DNA of 64,000 bases from Olleya sp. Bg11-27 (lineage in GTDB: Bacteria; Bacteroidota; Bacteroidia; Flavobacteriales; Flavobacteriaceae): positions 1,557,514 to 1,621,513 of the forward strand of contig NZ_CP025117.1 in NCBI RefSeq assembly GCF_002831645.1. Reading direction: 5' to 3'. A program made the position numbers and the translations under genes. Positions 36,105 through 45,777 of this stretch are shown here, one piece after another. The notes below the pieces were generated by a model that was given only the letters and a program-made list of their open reading frames with translations, was not told where the DNA came from and did not search any database. Numbering within the stretch: position 1 is the stretch's first letter; every line of letters starts with the position of its first letter.

Positions 36105-37052
36105 TTGAATCTAAGAACCAAAATACCATTAAAAAAGCAAGCGTATAATCTTATAGATTATAAGTCTAAAGTATTCCTTTTAGGGTCTTGCTTTGCTGAA
36201 AATATTGGGGATAAGTTCGAGTACTTTAAGTTTCAACACTATGTTAATCCGTTTGGTATTTTATTTCATCCTAAAGCCATTCATAATTTAGTCACGAATG
36301 CCTTAGATGGTAAGAAATATACAGAGGAGGATGTATTTATTAATAATGAACAGTTTCATAGTTTTGATGCGCATTCTAAAATAAGTCAACATACTAAAAG
36401 CTTATTATTACATCAGTTAAATGCTGCTTCTCAAAAAACGAGTCATTATTTAAAACAAAGTTCGCATGTTGTAATAACTTTGGGGACTGCTTGGGTCTAT
36501 CGTTTTTTGAAGACAGATAAGATTGTCGCTAATTGTCATAAAATTCCGCAACAGCAGTTTCAAAAAGAAATATTAAGTGTTGATGCTATTACGACAGCAC
36601 TTCAATCTATAATAGCGCAAGTTAAATCTGTAAACCCTAAGGTGAATTTTATTTTTACAGTGTCTCCTGTTAGACATGTAAAAGATGGTTTTATTCAAAA
36701 TACACAAAGCAAATCGCATTTGATTGCAGCTTTACATAATATCTTAGATAGTCAATCGCATTATTTTCCGTCTTATGAAATTATGATGGATGAGTTGCGT
36801 GATTATCGTTTTTATAATCAAGATTTATTGCATCCAAGCTCATTGGCAGTAGATTATATCTGGCAGCGTTTTAAGGATGTTTGGATGGCAGATTCTACAG
36901 AAAAAATAATGACTGATGTGGACACGATTCAAAAAGGGTTACAGCATAAGCCCTTTAATCCAAACTCTACAGCACACCTTAAATTTGTCCAGCAATTAAT
37001 TGAAAAACAAATGGTATTAAGTACTCAGTTTCCAAGTATGAAATTTGAATAA
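36105..37052 (+). CDS. GSCFA-domain protein with TTG start
   Basis: 315 residues. It carries the name-giving GSCFAENIGDKF motif at about residue 29 and belongs to the SGNH-like hydrolase/acyltransferase group; function unknown. The initiator must be TTG at 36105: a stop codon (TAA) lies directly before it, and the N-terminus NLRTKIPLKK fits the family. An ATG-to-TTG change is likely. The neighbour context (after alaS) is not informative. Confidence 0.85.
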   Translation: MNLRTKIPLKKQAYNLIDYKSKVFLLGSCFAENIGDKFEYFKFQHYVNPFGILFHPKAIHNLVTNALDGKKYTEEDVFINNEQFHSFDAHSKISQHTKSLLLHQLNAASQKTSHYLKQSSHVVITLGTAWVYRFLKTDKIVANCHKIPQQQFQKEILSVDAITTALQSIIAQVKSVNPKVNFIFTVSPVRHVKDGFIQNTQSKSHLIAALHNILDSQSHYFPSYEIMMDELRDYRFYNQDLLHPSSLAVDYIWQRFKDVWMADSTEKIMTDVDTIQKGLQHKPFNPNSTAHLKFVQQLIEKQMVLSTQFPSMKFE

Positions 37053-37188
37053 TGTGTAACGTTTTGATTTTTAACAAATAACGTGTAGTGATTACTTATG
37101 ACTAATTAATAGTCCCTTCAACGAAAAACACACAATATATCACATAATATGCTTATTTTCAATGCGCTATTAATCAATATATTAAACT

Positions 37189-37239
37189 AACACCAATCAA
37201 TAAGCTGCTAATGTCGTTTTTAAATTGGTGTTTTTTTAA
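37189..37239 (+). terminator. Terminator after GSCFA gene
   Basis: Stem AACACCAAT/ATTGGTGTT with a long loop of about 30 bases, followed by a T run. Confidence 0.6.
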
Positions 37240-37297
37240 ATAATATTTTAACTTCACTTTTTTAGATAAATTCAGAATCTAATAGTACTTTTATCTC

Positions 37298-37909
37298 ATG
37301 CGAAAAATAATTATAGGTATAGTAATAGCATTTGCTTTGTCTTTCATTTTAAAAAAATGTACGGCAGGTAGTGCAGACAAAACAATTATTAGAGAACATT
37401 CTGCTTTAATAGAAAAGCAGATTAGTAACGTTGGTAAGTTAGTGGTTACTGAAGGGTATTTTAGTGACGCCTATAGTTATAAAAACTCCAAAGCATTATT
37501 TGCTAATTTAACCTCAGACAAACAGGCTTTGGTTATTGTTAATGCGGAAGTAACGGTGGCTTACGATTTAAGTAAGATCGAATTTGAAATTGATAGTATT
37601 AATAAAGTTTTGAAAATTAAGTCTATTCCAAAAGAAGAATTAAAAATCTATCCACAATTAGAATATTACGATGTGGAAAGCGGGTATCTCAATGCTTTTA
37701 ATCATGATGATTATAATAAAATACAAGACATTGTAACAGCACGTATCAATAAGAAAATAGAAGCTTCTAATTTGCGTATTAATGCTAAAAACAGGTTGGT
37801 AAGTGAGTTGTCTAAATTTTATATTTTAACCAATAGTTTAGGTTGGACATTGGAGTACAACGATAGTAAAATAGATAATCAGGACAAACTCGAAAATTTC
37901 AAACTCTAA
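37298..37909 (+). CDS. DUF4230-domain protein
   Basis: 203 residues. A short N-terminal hydrophobic helix (about 4-20) anchors it or is a signal. The domain shows the DUF4230 pattern: VGKLVVTEGYFSDAYSY, VIVNAEVTVAYDLSKIE and a helix ending near residue 180. The family is envelope-associated with unknown function and occurs in many Bacteroidota. It converges with the rhodanese gene 28 bp downstream. Confidence 0.88.
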   Translation: MRKIIIGIVIAFALSFILKKCTAGSADKTIIREHSALIEKQISNVGKLVVTEGYFSDAYSYKNSKALFANLTSDKQALVIVNAEVTVAYDLSKIEFEIDSINKVLKIKSIPKEELKIYPQLEYYDVESGYLNAFNHDDYNKIQDIVTARINKKIEASNLRINAKNRLVSELSKFYILTNSLGWTLEYNDSKIDNQDKLENFKL

Positions 37910-37937
37910 GGTGTTTGAATAAGTCGTACTAAATAAA

Positions 37938-38243
37938 CTATAGTTTATTGCTTAGGCTTTGCCATCCACCACCATTCATAACTTCGATACCATTGCTGCG
38001 TAAAATAGCTGCGGCACTGCCTGATCGCATACCACTGGCGCAACAAGTAATAACAGGTTTATCCCATTTTTTTATTTGATTGACCTTAGCTTGAATTTGT
38101 TGTAATGGGATATGTTTTGAGCCAGGAATTGCACCAGAGTCATATTCTGCCTTAGAGCGTACGTCTAAAATAATGGCACCTCTATCTGTAAAATCTTTTA
38201 TTTTATTGGCTTTATTTCCGAAAAGAAAACTAAAAATTCCCAT
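37938..38243 (-). CDS. Single-domain rhodanese-like protein
   Basis: 101 residues. The active-site loop is CCASGMRSG, with C67 and R73 in the C-x5-R arrangement; N-terminal DVRSKAEYDSGAIPGSKHIPL is typical. A short N-terminal hydrophobic segment (MGIFSFLFG) precedes the domain, possibly a membrane tether. Such proteins carry sulfane sulfur for thiosulfate or persulfide reactions. Specific acceptor unknown. Confidence 0.93.
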   Translation of the reverse strand: MGIFSFLFGNKANKIKDFTDRGAIILDVRSKAEYDSGAIPGSKHIPLQQIQAKVNQIKKWDKPVITCCASGMRSGSAAAILRSNGIEVMNGGGWQSLSNKL

Positions 38244-38327
38244 AGTATAATTGTTTCTTACAAAGCTACTAATTTGAAACTTAAAAATCCTTAAATTTGT
38301 GTAACTTCAACTTAAAACTAAGAGCAA

Positions 38328-39080
38328 ATGTCTCAAGCATACGTTAAACAAACCATTGAAAATAATATAGGTTATATCGAATTTTTTACGCCAGAACATA
38401 ATGCAATGCCTAGTCCTATTTTAAAGGAATTAGAATTAGCGATTAAAACAGCTGGTAAAAATGATGCTATAAAAGTGATTGTTTTAAAAAGTGGAGGAGA
38501 TCGCACGTTTTGTGCTGGCGCAAGTTTTTCCGAGCTAGTAGCTATTAAGAATTTACAAGAAGGGAAACAATTTTTTTCCGGTTTTGCAAACGTGATTAAT
38601 GCCATGCGTAAATGTCCAAAGTTAATAATTGGTCGTGTACAAGGTAAAGCTGTTGGAGGAGGAGTGGGGCTAGCAAGTGCAACGGATTATTGTTTAGCAA
38701 CTAAATTTGCAGCAATCAAGCTTAGCGAAATTAGTATTGGTATTGGACCATTTGTTATCGAACCAGCAGTAACTAGAAAAATGGGACAAACCGCTTTTTC
38801 TCAAATGACCATTAATGCAGAAGCCTTTTATGATGCAGCGTATGCGAAAACAAAAGGTTTATATGCGGATGTGTTTGAAACGGTTGAAGCGTTGGACAAC
38901 GCTGTAACTATTTTAGCGCTTAAATTAGCCTCTTACAACCCAGAAGCTTTATTAGAACTTAAAAGAGTGCTTTGGGAAGACACTAACGAATGGTGTGTTT
39001 CACTTCTAGAACGTGCTGAAATTAGTGGAAGACTTGTGCTTAGTGATTTTACTAAGGAAAAGTTGAAGAGTTATAAGTAA
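38328..39080 (+). CDS. Enoyl-CoA hydratase/isomerase family protein
   Basis: 250 residues of the crotonase fold. The CoA-binding oxyanion motif is TFCAGASFSEL, and GKAVGGGVGLASATDYCLA is the second conserved loop. The usual catalytic Glu position (EISIGIGP) is present. Members hydrate 2-enoyl-CoA or isomerise double bonds; exact substrate unclear. It is alone between the rhodanese and aromatic hydroxylase genes, so no pathway context is given. Confidence 0.88.
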   Translation: MSQAYVKQTIENNIGYIEFFTPEHNAMPSPILKELELAIKTAGKNDAIKVIVLKSGGDRTFCAGASFSELVAIKNLQEGKQFFSGFANVINAMRKCPKLIIGRVQGKAVGGGVGLASATDYCLATKFAAIKLSEISIGIGPFVIEPAVTRKMGQTAFSQMTINAEAFYDAAYAKTKGLYADVFETVEALDNAVTILALKLASYNPEALLELKRVLWEDTNEWCVSLLERAEISGRLVLSDFTKEKLKSYK

Positions 39081-39114
39081 TTGTTTTTTTTTTTTTTGTA
39101 AACAAATAAAAAAC

Positions 39115-39164
39115 TAACTTATATCTGTATTTTAATGTGGTCATTTTAATACAGATATAAGTTA
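39115..39164. terminator. Hairpin between enoyl-CoA hydratase and hydroxylase genes
   Basis: A perfect 17-bp stem (39115-39131 with 39148-39164) and a 16-base loop lie between two convergent genes. A run of 14 T bases (39084-39097) lies just before it. The T tract after the stem is poor, so termination strength is uncertain. Confidence 0.6.
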
Positions 39165-39194
39165 ATAGTAATTTACCCTTTATGTCGTTTAAAT

Positions 39195-40955
39195 TTAAAC
39201 TGCAATCTCTTGGCTTGCAATCTTAATACCATCATCAATTAAATGCCCAACTTCAGGTCTGTTTTGTTTGATAGTTTCTAAATGCTCAAGAATAGTATGA
39301 CACAGCTCATTTTCATTGCCTTTTTTTGCTAATTCAAACAATTCGATAGGTAATAACCAATCCATCGGAAAGCGGTTAATTAACTGTTCCAATACTTTTG
39401 TTCTAGAAATAGTACAGTTAGTTCCTTCTCGATAATCACGGACTTGTTTGTATAGGTCAATCAATTCTAATTTTTCAGCAGAATGTTCAATATGTATTGT
39501 TGTGCTGCTTATTTTATGCGTAATTAAATCAAAACTATGTAAATCTGCAGGGCCAGAATACCCAGATAACACTTCTTTACCAACAGCCATGTCATATTGT
39601 CCCCAGTCAGGTTCAAATAAAATAGTGTCTTTATGTGTTACGGTACAGTTTTTAAAACTAATCAAGATAATTTTACCTTGTAGGTTTCTTGTTCCCGTAA
39701 TAATCTCTCCGGTAACAATAATATCATTTTCAAACTCTAAAGTCACCGTTTCACCTTCATAAATATCATAAGCACGTAAATCACGTGGCGACATGTCTTC
39801 AATAGCTAAATTAATACCTTTTAATTTCCCGATAGGAGATCCAAAACCATCCGCATGTTCTAAAGTACTGTGTCCAACCAATTCTTTATCTCGGTTAGCT
39901 AACGCTGTTTTTCCTGTGGTCTGTATATAGCTTACTTTACCATTATGTTCAATCATATTAGTAAACACACCCGAAATCTGCAAACCAGTACTAAGCTCAA
40001 TAGTACCTAAAGCTTGACTGTGTATTAATTTTTTAATAGCACTAGGTCCACCAGTACGGAGTGCCATAGTATTAGCAAAAGACTCTAATACCAAACTAAG
40101 GTGTGCAAAATCTGGAGTCACATATAATTGAGGTTGTGGTTTTGTAATGTCAAAATTCTGAAAGGTAGACTCAATCGTATAAGGTAATTTTTTGACCTTA
40201 TCCGTCATACACCAAGCGCTCTCTCCAATAGATGATAGTAAACCAGCACCATAAATTTTAGGATTTTCAATGCTGCCAATCAAACCATATTCAACCGTCC
40301 ACCAGTGTAAGTTTCTAATTAAAGCCATCTCACTTGGTTCACCCATATTATTTTGTAAGTCTTCAACCGTTTTTTCTGCTAAATCGATTTGATCTTGTGG
40401 CGTATTAGGAGCTTCTTTTATAATAGATAGGTGGCGTACAGCTTCGTATAATTCATAATCCTTAGCAGAACTAATCGCTTTACAACCAATTTCTCCAAAA
40501 CGTCTTAAATACTCAGCATATTCAGGATTAGCAATAATTGGAGCGTGACCAGCACCTTCATGGATAATATCTGGCGCAGGTGTATATTCTATATGTTCTA
40601 ATTGTCTAATATCACTAGCAATAACTAATACATTATAAGCTTGAAACTCCATAAAAGCATTAGGCGGTATAAAGCCATCAACAGCAACAGCAGCCCAACC
40701 AATCGCTTTTAAAATACGATTCATCCCATACATATTTGGGATAGCATCAACACTAATTCCTGTCTGTTGTAGTCCTTCTAAATAGGTGCTATGTGCTACC
40801 ATACTTAAATAATCGACATTTTTACGCATGGCATAACGCCAAACCGCTTGGTCAATTGCAGAATAATCCTCATAATCCTGAGGCTTAATAAACTGTCTTA
40901 AATGCTTAGGTAAACGATCCAAAATTGGATTAGACTCTATATTTTTAAACGCCAT
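39195..40955 (-). CDS. Aromatic amino acid hydroxylase (phenylalanine 4-monooxygenase type)
   Basis: 586 residues. The catalytic domain (about 1-330) has the iron ligands in HEGAGHAP (H-x4-H) and the Glu in WWTVEYGLIG, the 2-His-1-carboxylate pattern of pterin-dependent hydroxylases. The C-terminal 250 residues are an extension seen in Bacteroidota members and of unknown function. It would convert phenylalanine to tyrosine with tetrahydropterin and oxygen; tyrosine or tryptophan hydroxylation cannot be excluded. Monocistronic. Confidence 0.88.
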   Translation of the reverse strand: MAFKNIESNPILDRLPKHLRQFIKPQDYEDYSAIDQAVWRYAMRKNVDYLSMVAHSTYLEGLQQTGISVDAIPNMYGMNRILKAIGWAAVAVDGFIPPNAFMEFQAYNVLVIASDIRQLEHIEYTPAPDIIHEGAGHAPIIANPEYAEYLRRFGEIGCKAISSAKDYELYEAVRHLSIIKEAPNTPQDQIDLAEKTVEDLQNNMGEPSEMALIRNLHWWTVEYGLIGSIENPKIYGAGLLSSIGESAWCMTDKVKKLPYTIESTFQNFDITKPQPQLYVTPDFAHLSLVLESFANTMALRTGGPSAIKKLIHSQALGTIELSTGLQISGVFTNMIEHNGKVSYIQTTGKTALANRDKELVGHSTLEHADGFGSPIGKLKGINLAIEDMSPRDLRAYDIYEGETVTLEFENDIIVTGEIITGTRNLQGKIILISFKNCTVTHKDTILFEPDWGQYDMAVGKEVLSGYSGPADLHSFDLITHKISSTTIHIEHSAEKLELIDLYKQVRDYREGTNCTISRTKVLEQLINRFPMDWLLPIELFELAKKGNENELCHTILEHLETIKQNRPEVGHLIDDGIKIASQEIAV

Positions 40956-41050
40956 AGCTTTGTGTTTCTCTTGATGTAAAAATACAAAAAAACAACCTAA
41001 AAGACTCTTAAAAAAAAGGGGAGTTTATTCATACAATCAAAACAACTTAG

Positions 41051-41058
41051 TATATTTG
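41051..41058 (+). promoter_or_regulatory. tatA: -7 promoter element TATATTTG before tatA
   Basis: Exact TAnnTTTG match ending 4 bases before the ATG at 41063, so the transcript would start at about the initiation codon. A -33 TTG is not visible. Confidence 0.4.
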
Positions 41059-41062
41059 TACC

Positions 41063-41350
41063 ATGATACAATTAGCAACATTTTTATTTATAAGCGGAGG
41101 AGAAATTTTTTTCATCCTACTTATCGTTGTTATGGTTTTTGGAGCTAAAAATGTTCCTGAAATTGCAAAAGGTTTAGGTAAGGGTATGCGTCAACTTAAA
41201 GATGCAACTAACGATATTAAAACCGAAATCACAAAATCTGCAGAACGCAACGGTTTGGATACAAGCATCACAGATGGTGTAAATGAAGAACTTAAAAAAG
41301 TTAAAGACGATCTAGAAGAATTTACTGGATCTGTTCGTCGTAAGTTATAA
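41063..41350 (+). CDS. tatA: Sec-independent translocase protein TatA/TatE
   Basis: 95 residues. N-terminal membrane helix (about 6-28), then the conserved amphipathic helix after the hinge (FGAKNVPEIAKGLGKGMRQLKDA), and a charged tail. It forms the pore component of the twin-arginine pathway. TatB or TatC are not adjacent. Bacteroidota often have several scattered TatA copies. Confidence 0.93.
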   Translation: MIQLATFLFISGGEIFFILLIVVMVFGAKNVPEIAKGLGKGMRQLKDATNDIKTEITKSAERNGLDTSITDGVNEELKKVKDDLEEFTGSVRRKL

Positions 41351-41652
41351 TACAAAAACACTACTTATCTTTTGGGCGTTACCACAAGGGGCGCGTCATC
41401 CGTTATATCTTTTTTTTTAAGTTTTATAAAAGAGACACAATTTTCTAAATTCATATTTATTAAAGACCTTTTAAAGTTTAATTTCATATCAAAAAAGGAT
41501 GCCACTACTACCGCTAACGCAACTTAGGGCGTTCTAAAAGGGTGTTGATTTGTAATTTTACAGGTGTTTAAATTGTTAAATCACTAAATTATTTAACTTT
41601 TTTTTAAGGAAAATTCATATATTTAAGAATTAATCCTTAAACTATATATAAA
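41351..41652. repeat. Intergenic repeat-like sequence downstream of tatA
   Basis: This 302-bp gap contains CTTTTGGGCGTTACC at 41369-41383 and ends its middle section with CGCTAACGCAACTTAGGGCG near 41512-41531. The opening TTTTGGGCGTT is shared with 49534-49544 before the 3-hydroxyanthranilate dioxygenase gene; this kind of element is widespread between genes in Flavobacteriaceae. I see no gene here. The last 110 bp are AT-rich leader for the peptidase gene. Confidence 0.5.
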
Positions 41653-43167
41653 ATGAAAAGACCATTATTAAAACTATCAATGTTATTGGTAGCTTTTACA
41701 ATTTTTAATGCTTGTCAAAAAGATGAAGTTTTAGAAATGCAAGAAGAATCAGTCATTAACGACGATCAAAAGCCAGCATTAACTATCCCTGAAATTAATG
41801 CTATAATTAATCAAAGTCTTACAGAAACCGGAACTTTTGATTGGAAAGATGTTACACCGCACACTCTTTGGAGTGCTGTAATTAGAGGTAATAATATTTT
41901 AACTATTGGGTATGGAGCAGAAGGCGAAAGTTTTGCTGAAGTAAAAACAGAAAGTCTTAAAGCAACCTTATCTAACCTTATACAACTTGTTGAAGATAGC
42001 GAAGATTATAAAAAAGGTGATAAACCAGTCGTTGAGCATGATATTATTAATGTGATAGATATGGAAGTTGCCAACTTTTCAACAATTAAACAATTGTTAC
42101 AGTCTGACGGTGTTAGATATTTAGAGCCAAACGGTTATAATCAATACGAAACGGTAAATAATGGACGTTCAAGTTCTGGATGCGATAAAGATTCAAATAC
42201 TATAAATTCAGCACATTATACAACGATCGCACCAAACAATGCACAAGTCTCTTGGCATTTTTACAAGCATAATATTCCACAAGCTTGGAGTCAAAGTACT
42301 GGAGCAGGTGTAACTATTGGGTTAATAGATACGGGAGTTTCTGCGTCTCAGACCTTATTAAATTCATCAGGAATTAATGATGGGTATTCTACAGGGCGTT
42401 TTGTTCAAAAATATGGAACTTTTATAGATTCTTCTTGGTGGTGGTCAGATAATTATGATGGTATTCATGATAAATGTGGACATGGAACAGCTATGGCATC
42501 TACAATAGCAGCACCACGTAATGATAACGGAATGCCTGTTGGTGTAGCATATAATGCTAACTTAGTGGCATATAGAGCAACAGAGGATGTGTTGCTTAAT
42601 GATTATCATGAGCGTAAAGGGGTTTCTGATGCATTAACTCAGTTAGGAAATAGAAGTGATGTTAAAATTATCTCTATGTCTATTGGTTATTTATGGTCAA
42701 TCGGTAATATTAAGGATGCTGTAGAATATGCGTACAGTAAACAGAAATTGATTTTTGCAGCAGGTGGGACGTCTACTAGTTTTACAAATGGTTATGGTGT
42801 TATTTTTCCGGCTACTATGAGTGAGACAGTTGCTGTAACAGGAGTAGATGATGGGTCAAATTATGACAGATGTGAGGTGTGTCATACTGGTGATAAAATT
42901 GACTTTACAATTATTATGGAAGGTGATAATAACACAAGTAAGGCACCACCAGTATTAGGGTTTTATGATGGTGATAGACGTTATACCGGTGGATCATCTG
43001 TTGCAACAGCAACAACAGCTGGTATCGCAGCTTTAGTGTGGTCTAAATACCCAACATGGTCTAGAGCACAAGTGTTAACTAAATTAAAGCAATCTTCAGA
43101 GTTTTATCCTAACAAAAACTCTAGTTTTGGATATGGTAATATTGATGCTTTGCAAGCAGTACAATAA
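41653..43167 (+). CDS. Subtilisin-like (S8) serine peptidase lipoprotein
   Basis: 504 residues with a lipoprotein signal (LLVAFTIFNACQ, Cys about residue 21). A pro-region of about 150 residues precedes the S8 domain with catalytic D226 (GLIDTGVS), H277 (GHGTAMAS) and S449 (GGSSVATA). Like other surface S8 lipoproteins it probably degrades protein outside the cell or matures surface proteins. No C-terminal type IX secretion domain is visible. A terminator follows. Confidence 0.93.
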   Translation: MKRPLLKLSMLLVAFTIFNACQKDEVLEMQEESVINDDQKPALTIPEINAIINQSLTETGTFDWKDVTPHTLWSAVIRGNNILTIGYGAEGESFAEVKTESLKATLSNLIQLVEDSEDYKKGDKPVVEHDIINVIDMEVANFSTIKQLLQSDGVRYLEPNGYNQYETVNNGRSSSGCDKDSNTINSAHYTTIAPNNAQVSWHFYKHNIPQAWSQSTGAGVTIGLIDTGVSASQTLLNSSGINDGYSTGRFVQKYGTFIDSSWWWSDNYDGIHDKCGHGTAMASTIAAPRNDNGMPVGVAYNANLVAYRATEDVLLNDYHERKGVSDALTQLGNRSDVKIISMSIGYLWSIGNIKDAVEYAYSKQKLIFAAGGTSTSFTNGYGVIFPATMSETVAVTGVDDGSNYDRCEVCHTGDKIDFTIIMEGDNNTSKAPPVLGFYDGDRRYTGGSSVATATTAGIAALVWSKYPTWSRAQVLTKLKQSSEFYPNKNSSFGYGNIDALQAVQ

Positions 43168-43185
43168 GAATTATAAACGTTAATT

Positions 43186-43219
43186 TAAAAAGCCTCTCGT
43201 TTTATGAGAGGCTTTTTTT
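43186..43219 (+). terminator. Terminator after peptidase gene
   Basis: Stem AAAGCCTCTC/GAGAGGCTTT with a short loop and a T run. A-tract symmetry makes it bidirectional, also serving the minus-strand pseudogene. Confidence 0.9.
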
Positions 43220-43230
43220 ATGTTGATTTT

Positions 43231-44047
43231 TTACCAACGTACTTGATATGGATAGGGTTCATAAATGCTGTTAGCCTCATTTATAGTATTTCCTAGAGCT
43301 GCATCTTCTTTAGCTTCAAGTATAAAAGTTTTGCTGTCTTCAATCTTGTTTTGATGGCGTAAGCAAATTGATTTATAATACTTCGCGTCAGAAAATGTGG
43401 GATATTGTGCTATTACTTTATCGAAAGCAGTTGTTGCTTCCTGCCATTTACGTTGTTCATATTTACTTATTCCGTAATAAAATAAATCTAAAAAATGTGG
43501 TTCACCCCATTCCTTTTCCTGTTCTATTATGTCTTTTTTTTAATAGGTTTTCTGCTTTTTCAAACTCATTAAGTTGTAAATAAGATAACGCAATATAAAA
43601 TCGGTAAGTATGATCCATTACGTAAGTATTTCCTTCTCTTTTAATGCATTCTTCAAAATCTACTATTGCCGATTTGTATGTTTTAGCAAAAATACATTTA
43701 ATAAATGCTCTGTAACTTAGCCATCTTTCGGGTTTGTATAAAACAGCTTTGTCTAAGTACGTCATTCCAACCTCATATTTTTTAGCTTTAAAATAAGGCA
43801 TTGCTTTTTGTTGCCATAAATAAGCGACCGTACTATCAACTTTTAAACCAGTATCTAAACAGTTTTGCCACTCTTACATTTGAAAACTATAATTGAAATG
43901 TTCAGCACAATTTGTAACATATTTTTCAATTATTGCCTCTTGTTTTTTTGTTTTATCCTCATTTTGAGAGGATTTTATGTCATTGCTTGTTTTACTATTG
44001 CATTGTAAAAATAAGAGTGATAAAATAATTATTATTGATTTATTCAT
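43231..44047 (-). pseudogene. TPR lipoprotein gene with a stop and a frameshift
   Basis: The gene starts at ATG 44047 with a lipoprotein signal (ILSLLFLQCNSK). Lesion one: TAA at 43874-43876 after NYSFQM; the frame continues EWQNCLDTGLKVDSTVAYL. Lesion two: a run of eight A (minus strand, about 43533-43540) where seven would keep the frame; beyond it the continuation is DIIEQEKEWGEPHFLDLFYYG and ends QVRW at 43231. Reconstructed, the protein is about 271 residues with TPR-like helical pairs (KAKKYEVGMTYLDKAVLYKP). Two independent lesions make a sequencing error an unlikely sole cause. Confidence 0.85.
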
Positions 44048-44256
44048 GCTAAACAACTGGGGTTTATTGTCAATCGGTTTGGATTATTAATCGGAATGTC
44101 TTTTTATTTAGACCTAAACGAAGTTCGACTTTTTTAATGAAACAATCAAAAGCTCTTGAGCAATTCATTGTTATAAAAAAACAAAGCAAATTAATGATTT
44201 CATCTTTAATCAATATATTGTTTTTACTTTCGCAAAGAATTAAAATAAAGGATTAA

Positions 44257-45297
44257 ATGTTGGATTATGTAGTCATTGGAGGTGCACAAGCAGGATTAGC
44301 TATGGCTTATCATTTAAAACAAATGAACGTCAGTTTTATAGTTCTAGATGGTGAGGCGGAAGTTGGTGCGTCCTGGTTAAACCGTTGGGATTCTTTAAAA
44401 TTATTCACACCAACAGAATACAATCATTTACCAGGTTTAAAATTTGATGCCCCTAAAGGGCATTATCCAACCAAGGTTGAGGTGGCTAATTATTTTAAGA
44501 CTTACGTTGCTGCATTTGAGATTCCTGTGCAATTAAATACATTGGTGACAGCTGTTACTAAAACAGCAAAAGGTTTTCATGTACAGCATAAAGATGGCGA
44601 GATTGAAGCTAAAAATGTCATCGTTGCTACAGGCCCATTTCATATTCCTTATACACCGCCTTGTCACACAAAAATATCCGATAGTACATTACAAATGCAT
44701 AGTAACTACTATAAAGGTGTTAAGCAATTGCAACAAGGTGATGCTTTAGTTGTAGGTGGTGGAGACTCTGGTTATCAAATATTAAACGAGATTTCTAAAG
44801 ACAGCTCTCGGACTGTTTATTTCTCCGGAGATACTAGTGTAAAATCATTACCTCAAAACTTTTTAGGTAAAACACTATGGTGGTGGTTTACCGTCGTTGG
44901 TTTTTTAAGTTATAGTAAGTATAGTTGGGTTGGTAAAAAAATTAACTCTTCAACACAACCTGTTATTGGCACGGATGTAAAAGAGATTTTGTCTCGAGAA
45001 AATGTTATACCTGTAGGACGCACAAAAGATGCATTAAACGACGATATCTTTTTTGAAAAAGAAAAAAAATCGACAATTAAAAATGTGATTTGGGCAACAG
45101 GATACCGTCCTAATTTTAAATGGATTCAAGGATTAGAACTGGACGCTAATAGTTATCCTAAAAACTATAGAGGCGTTAGTAATATTGATGGCTTATACTT
45201 TATAGGTTTACCATGGATGTTTACTCGTGGATCAGCAACGTTAGGTGGTGTGTCTAAAGATGCTAGTTATTTGGCTGGTGTTATGAGTAATAAATAA
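44257..45297 (+). CDS. Flavin-containing monooxygenase-like oxidoreductase
   Basis: 346 residues with two Rossmann motifs: FAD-binding VIGGAQAGLAMAY near residue 6 and NADPH-binding VVGGGDSGYQI near 165. The ATGPFHIPYTPP and ATGYRPNF motifs fit the FMO/ArsO-like group. It may oxygenate a small nitrogen- or sulfur-containing or other organic substrate. It is not near kynurenine genes in an operon sense, since it is on the other strand, so its role is open. Confidence 0.85.
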   Translation: MLDYVVIGGAQAGLAMAYHLKQMNVSFIVLDGEAEVGASWLNRWDSLKLFTPTEYNHLPGLKFDAPKGHYPTKVEVANYFKTYVAAFEIPVQLNTLVTAVTKTAKGFHVQHKDGEIEAKNVIVATGPFHIPYTPPCHTKISDSTLQMHSNYYKGVKQLQQGDALVVGGGDSGYQILNEISKDSSRTVYFSGDTSVKSLPQNFLGKTLWWWFTVVGFLSYSKYSWVGKKINSSTQPVIGTDVKEILSRENVIPVGRTKDALNDDIFFEKEKKSTIKNVIWATGYRPNFKWIQGLELDANSYPKNYRGVSNIDGLYFIGLPWMFTRGSATLGGVSKDASYLAGVMSNK

Positions 45298-45327
45298 GAG
45301 TAAAAATAGCTTTCAAAAAGGGGAGGT

Positions 45328-45762
45328 TTATTTATTATAAAGCTCTGGTGTTACAGAAATCTCCATGGTAAAAGCACCAGTCTTATCGTAATATTTGTAA
45401 TCTAAAGTGATGTTATTATCTCGATAGGTTTTTAATTCAGGGCTATTTTTTACGCTTTGGATGATGTTGGGTCTAATGTACTTATTAGCTGTGTCTATGT
45501 TGACTTCGGATTTTGTCATATCTAAAAGTGTGTAATGGTATATAAAATTGATTTTTCCTTTAGATGATGCACTGTCTAATCTTGTATACTGATCAATTGC
45601 TATAGGTGTTTGTTTATTCATTTCTATAGCTACATTTTTTAATTCAGTAGCTATATCTTTTGTAAAAAGTTGTTTGACAGCATAAAATGAAATGATAAAG
45701 ACGATAACACCTACTGTTATTCCAATAATATTACTTTTGTTTTTTGGCTTGTCTTCTGTCAT
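45328..45762 (-). CDS. Single-span membrane protein, unknown
   Basis: 144 residues. One membrane helix (about 11-29) after a lysine-rich cytoplasmic start, then a soluble part of about 110 residues with strand pattern KINFIYHYTLLDM and TLDYKYYDKTGAFTMEISV. No family recognised. It lies 15 bp downstream of the DUF3037 gene on the same strand and may be cotranscribed. Confidence 0.7.
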   Translation of the reverse strand: MTEDKPKNKSNIIGITVGVIVFIISFYAVKQLFTKDIATELKNVAIEMNKQTPIAIDQYTRLDSASSKGKINFIYHYTLLDMTKSEVNIDTANKYIRPNIIQSVKNSPELKTYRDNNITLDYKYYDKTGAFTMEISVTPELYNK

Positions 45763-45777
45763 TGTTGTATTGTATTC

